Below, one piece after another: positions 11,511 to 22,656 of a stretch of 64,000 nucleotides of DNA. The notes beneath the pieces were generated by a model. It did not search any database. It saw only the letters and a list, made by a program, of their open reading frames with translations, and was not told where the DNA came from. The stretch's first letter is position 1. Each line of letters starts with the position of its first letter. Location: positions 9,328,001 to 9,392,000 of the forward strand of contig CP114485.1 in the NCBI GenBank assembly GCA_027186245.1. Direction: 5' to 3'. A program made the position numbers and the translations under genes. Origin of the DNA: Coriaria nepalensis (lineage: Eukaryota > Streptophyta > Magnoliopsida > Cucurbitales > Coriariaceae).

Positions 11511-13700
11511 GATAGGCTGTTATAAAACAATTCCTGCATATGAAGAAAGTGGAAATTTTAAATGTAATTATTCTAAATATCAATTTTCCACAGTTTTGGA
11601 AAAGCAAAAAGTTAACTACAACTTGTTGAATTATAAGAATCTATCTTGAGATATTAAAGAACATAAAGATAACTCTATATCCAAATTCAATCCTCACGTA
11701 AAAGTATGACTAATCGAGCAATATTAAAAGCATAAAAGAAAGAGACAAAAGTATCAGATCTAAATAGTTTCCATCAGAATTATAGTGTTAAACTAATAGA
11801 ACTCTATGAAATGTCTACGTGTTAATGAACGAAACCTTCTCTCAATCTGAATCTCTTCTACGTCTTCAGAATTATTGATTAAATATCTTTTAAAATTTTA
11901 TCCAAAATAATATCAAAATGAATATTTTGCTCTCAATTTGGTGACAAATTAAGCAATCTAATGAAACTATATTTCTGAAGCAATTTAGTGAAATTATATT
12001 TCTGATTTTTTTATATGAGTGGGGGGCCCTATAGATTTGAAGAAAGGATTCAGTATTTGTATGGTTTGTTTGATCTCAATCCAATGATGTTCATGCTGTT
12101 AAATAAGATTTTTTTTAATGCAATTAGACTTAAAGGCCAATAGATAAAATCTTACTTGACAGGTGCACCGTTTGATTGAGATCAGACAACCTTATTTAAT
12201 AAGCTTTCATAAACACAACCCCTCATAAACAAAAAAATTCTTAGATGGATTTACTTAAGTTTTCTGATTTCATTTTGTTCTAACAAAGAAATCGATTCAT
12301 CATGTCCAAAAGATCATTTCTTGTGGTATAATATATTGCATTCTAGTAATAAAATTTTATATAAACATTGTAGCTTAGTGCTGGAGAGGCATTACAATGT
12401 GGCCTGCTTCATAATATTACAATTCAAAGGGACAAAAATAAAATAAACTAATAGAACTAACAAGCTAACAATGTCATTTTATTTGTTACAATGAACTAAA
12501 TGAGCAGACAATGTTAAACAAATAATTATCAAACTAAATGAGCAAATAAACAAAAATAAATAAATAAATAAGCAGACACTGCTAAACTATGTAGAAAGTG
12601 TTAAAACTATCCAGAAAGAGAGCAAACAGTGAAAAAATAAATTGCACTAAACTCAGAAACAAACACACATCTAATCAAATTACTGCTCCATCCATTTTTA
12701 CGATAATATAATTTTAACATACAATTTGTTACTTACGACACATTTCAAATTCTCTCGTTTTATCTTGATCATATTTGGTCACATTTCCAATCCTCTCTCT
12801 TTCATGATCATATTTGATCATATTTCCAGTTCTCTCTCTCTCTTCCATTCACATTTCCTATTTGATTAGTTACGACATATTATGGACTTACCCTCTAAAT
12901 TGTCAAACAACAGATTAAACTAAAAAGAAACTGCATCACATGCTTGCTCAACATTATGGACTTACAAAAATGACATATTATTATAGACTTATAGAAAGGA
13001 AATTGAAAAATAAAGTAAAAAAATCCTCAAACCTACAATAACATGGAGTCAAACTTGTAGTTTTTAGCGGTTATAAGCAACTGCATTACTTGTTCAACAT
13101 TACCAATTTGCAGTCTTCAATTCGAAATTTTCTAAAAGACATGAAAACAAATAAATTTTGCAAGGAAGTGATATTAAACAGGGGGAGATTATAACCTCTT
13201 TATCCTTGACAGCGCGCATCAGCAATGCTTGTCAGAAATAGAGAATTGAATTGGTGAAGAAAATGTTTAACCTCTTCGATCTTCACGCCTCAAAATCGTA
13301 CGCAACTGAAGATAAATTGAGGAAGAACATGGTTTTCGTAATTGGGGAAGAACGAACTCGGGAATAAGGTAAATTGGGGAAGAAGAAGGAAAATAAGATA
13401 GAAACCCTGTTTTGCGCCATGCAAAATGATGCAGTTTTGCATCTGTTCACTTAACAACCGATAGCAGCAAACTGTATGGTTTGTTGTAATATACAACGTA
13501 ACCGTTATGCATTGTTTCACTTAACGAACATTACCGGCACCCTATATTAGTAAATACTCCAACTAACAGTTATTTATATCATTATTTTACCAAAAAACCT
13601 TTACCCAGTATTTTATAAAACAAATCACTGCTAATGTACAAGTGCTGGAATGTATGCCACAAAATTCGTAACGTTGTAGTGGCATTTTGATCATCGAGTA
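11511..13700. other. Gene-free region, possibly the 5' part of the CACTA element
   Basis: No intact gene. It contains a foldback repeat (12061-12200) and a 39-bp imperfect direct repeat (gatcatattt…tctctctct, at 12767 and 12806). At 13677-13681 a TAGTG preceded by ttg could be the reversed CACTA terminus of the transposase remnant. The partner end was not found. Confidence 0.35.
12061..12200. repeat. Foldback, MITE-like inverted repeat
   Basis: The left arm (12061-12118, atggtttgtttgatctcaat…taagattttt) pairs over about 53 bp with the reverse complement of the right arm (12147-12200), leaving a loop of about 28 bp. Pairing is imperfect, roughly two thirds identical. It is probably the ageing copy of a small inverted-repeat element. 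Confidence 0.55.
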
Positions 13701-15260
13701 ATATAGCAATGTCGATTAGCGGTAAAAAGTCCATTGTGCTGCTATATTTCATATGTTATTAGTACTTTTAAGCATTACCGCTGAAAGTTGTCGATAAAGA
13801 GCACGTTTTTAGTATTGTTGATAAAATTATCAAGGAATTTATGGGATACGAGTCTACTTTAATTCATTTCAACAATTTTTATTGTTCGACAAGATTTACT
13901 AATATTATCAGTCTTTGAGCCAACTACATTCGGAATAGTGAATACGTCTCTAAATTTGACCCCAAAAAAAAAACATCCTTAAACATTTGACAAAACTAAC
14001 GGGAAACATGTGTTACGATGAATAAGTAGCAATTATTGTTGATCAGAATCAAAGTCTCTCGGTGGTACCCACGAGTGCCCAAATCCATCTGTAAGCACAA
14101 CACTAACCGGCGAAAAGGTGTCAAAATATGTGAAAGGAAACAATAAAAGGGAAGACAAAAAAGAGAGAAAAAATTATGGGAAATTTCTTGAGATTCTAAA
14201 CTATGACAAAATGATGATCACAACCCGCACGAGTCCATTCATTGGATTCTCTGATCTTTAATCAGAGACTTAGATTCCCATTATATATATTTAAATGATT
14301 ATTAATAATACGATCTTAATCAATTTTTAAGAAGAAACATTAACCTCATCCATCTACTCTTCCTTTTTCTACTTCTTTAATCAGTTAAACTTAATGGACT
14401 ACTACGACCAAGCTTTAATTTTCGCTTTCACTTAAAAGTTATCATGTCTTCTGGATTAAAATTAACTTCAAGAAGGAATCCCATGCAGATATAATAATAA
14501 TAATAATAATAAAAATAAAAATAAATAAATAAATAAATAAATAAAACACTGACCTCTGAGAAAACAAGTGGAAAAAGAAAAATGCAAGTGGTCACGTACA
14601 ACAAGAGGAACTTGGAGGGGCCATCAATTTATGTGCTTTCTTAGAAAGACCATATGGGGGTGGAATGGTTGGTGGGGTTTCTAAAGATACGCACAAATAA
14701 TTTTTCATTTTCTTATTCAAAAATTGTGGCACAAATATAAATATATATAAAGCAACTCATGAATGTAGTTCAACCCTACCAAGTTCAACAGTGATCAGAA
14801 GACAAAAATGATCAGGCTTAAAACCAAAACCTTGATTTCTTCCTATTAATATTTTACCCCATTCATTACATTGAATGATCATTTGCAGCTTCCAAAGGCC
14901 ACCAACACACACACAAAAGGGAAGAAAAAAAAGAACAAAACAAAACAAAAAGTAGGAACTAAGGCTAAAATATAGTGGGACAACCCCACTAAAATTTTAA
15001 TCCGTCGATTAAAAAATACCCTAAAAAAAAAAAATTAAAACCAATCAAATATTAGTAAGGGAAAAAGAAAAATACCCTAAGAACTACTTCCTAAAGATTA
15101 AAATCACTCACAACTAACTAGCTCTCACACTATCGGTTCAATGATCAAGTGGATCATTATCAGAATCAAACTAGAAGAAATTGCAAATTAAGAAGCATTC
15201 TCTCCCTCTCTATATATACATCCTATCATGAACACACATGCACACACCTTAAAAATAAAT
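13701..15260. other. Intergenic region downstream of the SMR gene, no gene seen
   Basis: AT-rich sequence with an ATA/AAAT microsatellite at 14490-14545. The 3'-UTR of the minus-strand SMR gene presumably occupies the right edge. No protein or RNA gene was recognised. Confidence 0.5.
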
Positions 15261-15650
15261 TTAAAGGGAAATATTACTAAGTGAAAAGAAGAGGAAGAGC
15301 TCTACTTCTGGTGGAGCAAAGAATGCTATGGGTGATCTCTGAAAATTAGTGCAATTTGAAATTACTCTTTGCTTTTTAGGAGCTGGAGGGCAACTGAGAA
15401 TTTCCGGTATTCTAAATTTCTCAGCTTTTGGTGTAGAACAACCACATGATGATCTTGTGACTTCAAAATCTATGCCTTCATTCGGAGTCCTGGTACTAGT
15501 ACTAAATGAGGACATAGTAGAAGATGATGTTTCTTCTTCAGTAGTACTATTATTCTTTGCTTGCACAGGATTCTTCTTCTTCTTCTTGAAAATCCCTTTC
15601 CTATGTGGCCTCTTTGTACTTTGTCTTCCTCTTCCGTCAAAGGGAGCCAT
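15261..15650 (-). CDS. SMR9: SIAMESE-RELATED cyclin-dependent kinase inhibitor
   Basis: Single-exon gene of 129 residues. SMR proteins are small plant nuclear inhibitors of cyclin-CDK complexes that restrain mitosis and promote endoreduplication. Seen in the sequence: a basic N-terminus (residues 1-30, with a KKKKK run as possible nuclear targeting signal), a Ser/Thr-rich middle (35-58), the conserved FRIPEILSCPPAPKKQR block (79-95) and the C-terminal RSPIAFFAPPEVELFL block (105-120). Both blocks are hallmarks of the family, and the length is normal. The start is the ATG at 15650; the further upstream in-frame or overlapping starts are not ATG. The symbol SMR9 rests on position beside the DTX42-like gene, as I recall in Arabidopsis, and is less certain than the family. 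Confidence 0.9.
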   Translation of the reverse strand: MAPFDGRGRQSTKRPHRKGIFKKKKKNPVQAKNNSTTEEETSSSTMSSFSTSTRTPNEGIDFEVTRSSCGCSTPKAEKFRIPEILSCPPAPKKQRVISNCTNFQRSPIAFFAPPEVELFLFFSLSNISL

Positions 15651-16253
15651 TTGCTAGAAATTGGTTGAGACTTGTGACAAGTAGTACTACTACTGAGAGA
15701 ATTTTTAGAGAGGGGGAGCAACTATAACTAGTACTAAAAGCTGCACTGGGAAAGAAAAGAGGCTGAAACCTTTTCACTGTCTTAAACCTATTAGGGAGTC
15801 TTGAAAGCTTACTGAAATTTGACTAAAAAGTTTTGTAAGGTAAAAGCCAAGCAAAAACATATACCCTTTGGAAGCGAGAAGGCTTTTTTCAAGCTCAAAG
15901 CTGCTTGGCCTCTTTCCGAAACCCACCAAATCAAAAAGCAGTACCACTATGAGAAAAACTGTCAAAGTAACACAAGTGAGATACTGACACTAGGAAAAAC
16001 GGTGGACCAAGAAATTTTAAGTAAACCCATTTGATTAAAAATGTTTTCTGTGGCTATGGAAAGCCATTACTAGCAAGATCATATCAAACCCTGACAAACC
16101 CACAAAGACTTCTCTGAGTATTTAAGGGAAAAGGAAGAGCTTATGTTTTTATGAAAAGATCAAGGATGTTATGGAAATGTTACCTCCGAGGAAGAAAAAT
16201 GCTTTTCAAACTATGAGGCTACGAGGGTTTTGAGTGGTACCTAGTAGGAGGTG

Positions 16254-16273
16254 AGAGAGAGAGAGAGAGAGAC
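16254..16273. repeat. (GA)n microsatellite upstream of the SMR gene
   Basis: About nine GA units roughly 600 bp upstream of the SMR start. On the gene's sense strand this is a CT-rich tract, a common promoter or leader feature in plants. Confidence 0.8.
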
Positions 16274-16279
16274 GAAGGT

Positions 16280-18640
16280 TTCTATCTGTCTCCTTATTAT
16301 AGTGATTAAGAGATAATTAGGGCTGTCTGCCCGCTACCCTAGGTTAGATCACGGGAGGAGGGAAGGGAGACAGTTCAAATTTTGATGCACTCTTGGGATT
16401 ACTGTTTAGTCATTATGGGTCATTCTGCAGTCGCCCATTTATGGGAAAAATAAAAAATTAAAGAGTTCAAAATGAAAACGTGTTGACTAAAATATCTGAT
16501 TAAGGGGAATTATTTTAATTTCCATATCTGTGATAAATTTGGTCATCAATCTTCAAAGTTATTATTTTTGTCTCGTGTTTCATTGCTTTATCATTTCTTG
16601 TAACGATGCCTTCTTTTTAATTTTTTTTTATTTTTTATTTTCTTGGGTATTCATTGCTTTTAATTTTGATGAACAGATTTGTTTCTCATCGTTATTTTAG
16701 TTGTATCCCTGTCCCCTAGTTACCACTCGAGAATCATGAATGTGCTTCAAGCGATTCAATCATCTACGAATCTTACCGAATTAAGTATAGAGGCAAGGAA
16801 GGTTCTTGGATGACTCAAAATACTAACAAGCGCACGTAAAATATGTGTTGGTGATACTTGTTATTGAACAAAAATGATAAGTACTAGGTGTTGCTGTACC
16901 ATCAGAAGTACCAGTTACATCGGTCCTGCCAAGACATTTGATAAATTGAAATGAGTACATGAAGACAATGAGCATGGTCCATATGTAAGAATAGAGCACG
17001 TAATTGTGATTTGTATGAGTATCTAAGTTTCGATGTCATTATAGGGAATTATTTGATTTACTTCATTCCATTTCATGGCACGTACCACAAAAAACTGTAG
17101 TAGTGGTGATGTATTATGGGTGTCACAAATGCAAGAGACGTCTTACTTGTTTATAAAAGTCACAAATATTTTATACGTTCTTCGTAGCATCAAATAACAT
17201 GCAGAAATTTTTGCGGAAAGTGTTCCCGCTACCTTAATTGCCTGCACATGATAGTTATGTGAGGGTGATTAAGTATAAGGACGATCATTGATGTCAATTT
17301 TTAATAAAAAATGCCATTGGAAATAATTTTTATACGTAATTGTTTGGTGGGACCATGATGCCCGTGTGGCATCCAATATGTCTAAATGGTGTACATCCCT
17401 TCATTTTTTTCCAGCCTTGACAGAGAACACAATACATAGTTTACACTTCTCCTTCGATTTTCCCTAATCTCTTCACCCCCAAATTTGATTTCCAACCCTA
17501 ATTCTTCATCCCTTCGACCCTAATTTCTTCATCCTTCTATTCAATTGCTAACCCTAATCTCTTAATTCCTCTAAATTCCACCCTAATCTTTTCGTTCTTA
17601 TTTTCGATTGAAAAGCCCTAATTTTGAATACTCCTCAGGCCGCAGTCAAAGAGTGGGTGATAGGGAGAAAAAAATAGTAATAGTAGAACAATGAAATTAA
17701 TAGGTTTTCTGTATCTTTGCATGTCTATATTTATGTTCTTGAATGCATGCGATATATCTAATACAAAGATAATTGGTTTCTTTAAGTCAGTGGCTAAGTT
17801 CATTGATTTGGTTTGTTTCTATTTGACTAGTTTGTTGTGTGCGTGGGTTGAGATATTATTAGTTAATGGAGTGGCTAAGTTTAGGTTGTTTAATTTGATT
17901 AAACACTGAAGTTGAGATGTATATGGAAGAAATGTTATTGTTTTAGTATAACTAGGAACTTCAGTTTGAACTAGTTAGAGTAAGAGTTCAAGAAGTCCGA
18001 GATTCTGCCTATACATTGGACATAATAGTATATATTAACATAAGGCAGTAGTGATCTTAAATGATTTGTATATGCCTGTAATTTGCAGTTGGGTATAATT
18101 TTTATATGTCACTATAGCTGTATAAAGAATTATCTTGAAATTCCTTGTGTGCAAGTGAAAGTAGAATTGATGTGTATTTTCACAACCTATATATGTAGCA
18201 AGAATCCATGAGAGTTTATTATATCCACATTAAATACTTCTATAAGATACAAGTACATGATTTTTAACCAAGCAAAATTGAAGATTACATTAACTAGTGG
18301 AATCCAATAATAAAATAACGGTTGTTCATGTGTTTTTTAGATTTTATTTTTCTTTGTAGCGGTTGGTATCTATTTTTAGATGAACACAAAATAGAGCCTT
18401 TAATAGATTGTTCATGTATTTAGAAACCTGAAAGATATAGATAATTCATTTCAATTGTATGGAATGATATGTTACCTTGAGTAGAGTTCATCTTTGGTGA
18501 TAATTGATCTTTTACTAGATCAATTAAAGTTTGGGCAAATTCATAATAGTCACTTTAATTGAGTAATAGTATTATTGTTGATATTTTTATTTTTCTTTAT
18601 CTATGTAATAAGATTAATAAATAAAAGAAAAAGAAAAGAA
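16280..18640. other. Intergenic region, no gene seen
   Basis: No coding sequence recognised. A cluster of CCCTAAT motifs occurs at about 17460-17625 (at least six, spaced irregularly). They recall telo-box (AACCCTAA) promoter elements or degenerate repeat sequence. The 72-codon plus-strand frame at 17691-17909 is hydrophobic but has no recognisable family. Confidence 0.4.
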
Positions 18641-18899
18641 ACAAATGGCTCCTCGAGGATGTGGTAGGGGTAGTAGGGGAGTTGCTTCATTGAGAGGCGG
18701 GATACAAAGTTGAGCTTTAAGACCAGACCCAATGGTTCCTCCTAACGAGACGAACAATGCCGTAAGCATATCATCAAAGCTAACGTGTCTGACCCAACCA
18801 ATGTTTCAGGTTAGAAATAACTCTTCTAAGAAATAACTTTTCGAATAAATTGAAACTCTTTGACAGATGCTCTAAAATCTAAGAAAAAATATGTTATTT

Positions 18900-20390
18900 C
18901 CATTTGTATGGAGTGCAGTCACTTAACCACTTTCAGTATGCCAACCTAATATGCTAAATGTTTGTAATTATCCTCGGTCGTACCCGAATGAGGTCATGTG
19001 CAATTGATCTAGATTTCCATACCTTCCAATAACTAATATCTATACCGAGATCACTCTAAACAATGATAATGATAGATGACGCTTTAGGAGTCTCGTTACA
19101 CCCTTTGTACATGGCCATCACATGTCCTCAAATCATAGATGCAAATGCTTGCCAATGTTTGCTTTGCCTAAATAAATGAGAACATGTGTGCGCATCTTTC
19201 CCATAACACAAAGTCACTAGTTGCAAGTTTGATCCATGCACACGACTACAAACGTAGTCTTATTCAACTTCTTAACCCTGAACTCAAACTTTTGTTGCAT
19301 AGCGAGTATATGTGGGCTAGCCTTTAGTTTGTTTTTCGATGTAAAATACCCTTGGTTCATTCTTCGATTGAAAATATTGTTTAAGCATAAAATACACTTC
19401 TACTAGACTAGGAAGAGACAAGCGAGATTGAATTGCTTGCAATGCATGTGGAGTCCTAGGTACAAATAGGGAGACTAAAATCATCATCGTCAACATTATT
19501 TGCAGAATGTGATGAACGTTGTATAAGTAGTGATGATGGAGGAATCTCGGTAAGTAAACTTGGTACACGCGGTGATGATGGAGCCATCTCATCAGATGAA
19601 TGCGGTACACATGATGATGGAGGCATCTCATCAAGTAAACATGGTACACGTAGTGATTGAGGCATCTCGTTAACTATACATAGTATACACAATGGTGGAG
19701 GCTGCATCTTGTCAGGTGATGCATGAGCTGATGGTGGCAGTAAAGTCTTAGCCAGTATTATTCCCATGACGAAGTCATCATCATATCCCTAATTCGCAAG
19801 GTTGACCTCATTGTCATTATTAATACCATGTTCTACCTCCATTCCCTCACACTCAGCATGATCATCTGCATTCTAAGTCTCTTCATAATCACTTTCTTCT
19901 ACATCATTATCCTCAATGTCATTACCTTGACCATTCTTTAAAAAATCATCATGATTAGTAGCAATAACGATAGGTATGTCACTCCTATAATCCTCTCAAG
20001 GATTATCAATATGAGGCACATTACTCCTATAAATACTATGAACATTAGAAGGGTTAGGAAATTGGTGACGCTCTCTACCACATGAATCTCCTCCCATCTT
20101 CAGAAGCAATATAATATATAGTGGAGATTTTTCCGCTTCACATTACAAGTGCTGGATAAATCCCTTCACATTTTTGTCATTTTTTATATATAACGGTGAA
20201 GGCCACAATGTACAAACAGGCTTTTACGATGTTTCAATCCAAATTCATTCCTATCAAAGTCAATATAATCATACACTATATCCAACAACTGACTGTAAGT
20301 GATATTGGATTCTACTGAAGCTCCATTCGATCCCTCTTTGTGATTTGAACGCCAATACCATGAATTATGATTCTCATTTTGGTTCATACT
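18900..20390 (-). pseudogene. Mutator-like (MULE) transposase remnant
   Basis: The minus strand carries pieces of a MULE transposase in the right order. An N-terminal segment with ITYSQLLDIVYDYIDFDRN lies at about 20300. A low-complexity acidic or repeat region follows. Then come an ILAMQQKFEFRVKKLNKTTF segment with VVVCMDQTCN at about 19240, and ILVIGRYGNLDQLHMTSF at about 18990, which resembles the usual DISYWKAWRARExA block in frameshifted form. Many stops and frame changes are present and no catalytic DDE part was seen, so it is a decayed partial copy. Confidence 0.6.
19520..19730. repeat. Tandem repeat, about 40-bp unit, five copies
   Basis: Units begin at about 19520, 19562, 19604, 19643 and 19682, each with ggtacac…gatgatggaggcatctcatc. 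Spacings of 42, 42, 39 and 39 bp are all multiples of three. On the minus strand each unit reads as a DEMPPSS…VP type peptide repeat. It sits in the variable region of the MULE remnant. Confidence 0.85.
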
Positions 20391-20568
20391 CTCCTTCCAT
20401 TCACCATTGAAACATATAGTTATGAAAAAAACTCTCCATTTCTGTATTCAAAAAATTAAATGGAAATCATTAATTTTGAATTAAATGAAGAAAAAATTGA
20501 AAAAATAAATATAGAACCCGATGGGTCCGATTATGGACAACATGATCATTAGGGATGTCCAATGTAAT

Positions 20569-20686
20569 ATTGAGTACGTCGAGCACTTCACCTATTAAAG
20601 GCATCGAGTATGTCAAGTACTTCATCTACTAAATGCATCGAGTATGTTGAGCACTTCATCTATTGAAGGCATCGAGTACGTCGACC
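20569..20686. repeat. Tandem repeat, 34-bp unit, about 3.5 copies
   Basis: Units at 20569, 20603, 20637 and 20671 (the last partial) follow atcgagtatgtcgagcactt plus catctattaaaggc with few changes. The array lies just beyond the 5' end of the MULE remnant. Confidence 0.9.
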
Positions 20687-20689
20687 CTG

Positions 20690-22650
20690 CATTTAACTTT
20701 CATGTATTTGAAACCTTACTAACTAATTAAAACATGTAACTTTGATCTCATATTGATATCTTATATTTTATAAATTCTACTCTTATTCTTAATCTATTAT
20801 AAAAGAACTAAAAATCTTGAGTACAAGAGCATTGATGATTCTTATCAAAAGTAACTCTTAACTAGTATAATCTGCTTCAGCTGAAGAGATAAGAATTGTA
20901 GCCTATGAGATTTAGGATCCTTACTTTCACTTTCAATGATTCCAAATTATGAAGAAAGAAAGGAATCTTGGTTTTTCCTTTGAAATTTCATAAGGGCTTA
21001 AGAGAAGGGTGAAATTTTTCTAACTACGGAAGCAAAATGAAACTCATATGTACTAACGAAGCTGCAGCTAGAGGTATTAACTTCATAAGTAAAACTTGCT
21101 ACTTGTTTGTATCCTTATTATATTGTTATTATTATTATTATTATTATAATGACTTAAAAGACTTATTTCTTATGCCAAAAAGATGAACAGGGCATCACAG
21201 TCTCGATGATCCATGGCAAATCATGTCATGGAGTACTGGATATAAATTATTTTGTGCATATTGTAAGAATCACATACAAATATAATACAATGAATAATAT
21301 ATATTTTTATTTTGATTATGATGATCAATCAATTACTCAAATAGAAATTAATAACAAAAAGCTTAAACTTGCTAATTCAAATCGCGTTCAAACTAGTAAG
21401 GTTCAGAAGTTTACCGATAAAATAAGTAAATGAATCAAAGTATGAACGATTCGAGTACGATCGCAAATATGAAATATGAGTTTTGGAACGGTCATTTAGA
21501 AAAAGTAAAATTAGTTAGATTTTTAGGTTTTTTTTTATTTTTTACCATTGGCACGAATCAGAGATTAAAGATATGAACAGTTTCGTAATTAAATATTTTT
21601 TAAATTAATTCTTAAAGAAAAATAAAATATAAAGACTAATTTTTTTTTTTTTAAATTGAATACTTTTTATTGAATAATTTTTTTCATAAAATCCATTAAC
21701 CCATTAATCTATATAACAATGCAAATTTTCGATCCGACACAAAAATCCGTTGCCAAGCTCGCTTATTGATCTCCGAAATTCTACGTCGCTAAAAAGATCA
21801 AGGCCAAAAAATTTAAATAAATAAATAAATAAATAAATAAAAAGTGAAATTAAGTAGAAAGAAATGCAAAGAGCTTTTAGTCGAAAATTCAAGAATTATT
21901 CTTGCTGGCCCAATTTAGAGAGAGTTAACAATTCTGACCTCAGACAAACAGTTCTGGACCAAGTCGAAGGGATATGAACCGAAAATCTCTGGGGGTTGAA
22001 GTCAGACACACGTGTTGGGTTTTGACCAACGTCATAGCACGTGTTGGTTGTAAAATGTACAAGTGAATTTTCTTATTTTTTATTTTTTGGTTTGGTCCCA
22101 AAAGACAAATATTATATATATATATATATATAAACTTTATTCATACGTGTATATATGCGACGAACATAACCATTATTAGCAAATTTACCTTATATTTTAT
22201 TCTCCTTTTCTTGGATCTCTATCTTTCGTTTTACCCACTTTAATCGAGAGTTTTAATCCAATTCAAAACGAACGTTTAAAAATAAATTATTGAAAAAATA
22301 GATTAAATTAATTTAATATGAATCAAATTTAAAAAATGGAGTAAATAACGAACGTGGGAAGCAAGCAACAAAAAAGCAAAGAGAGAAGAAATATGTAAAA
22401 AGCAACAAATAAAAAGGAGTTAAGAAATATATATATATATATATATAAATATATGGATGATAAAAAGGACAAACCAAATTCAACATGTCAGCTCAACAAG
22501 AGCAGTAAAAATGCATAAAAATATCCCACCTAGAAAAACAACTATTTTCCTAGACATAAATTGAAAATTTCCTTTTACCCAAAGTGAATCAACAGATTCA
22601 ATTGTTGAAACTGACAATCAAAGAAGACGAGCTATTTCTTTTACTCTCTT
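20690..22650. other. Intergenic region, microsatellites and two G-boxes
   Basis: No gene recognised. Simple repeats include (ATT)n at 21117-21147, (AAAT)n at 21817-21842, and (TA)n at about 22115-22132 and 22428-22447. Two CACGTG motifs, each followed by TTGG, lie 29 bp apart at 22009 and 22038. Confidence 0.5.
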
Positions 22651-22656
22651 GAAAGT

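Noticed and set aside
15470..15721. Reading frame overlapping the SMR start, considered as an upstream ORF
   Set aside because: Its first codon at 15721 is TTG, not ATG, so there is no real uORF start there.
17691..17909. Hydrophobic 72-codon frame
   Set aside because: Amino-acid bias follows the TTT/TTG-rich DNA. No family match or gene context.
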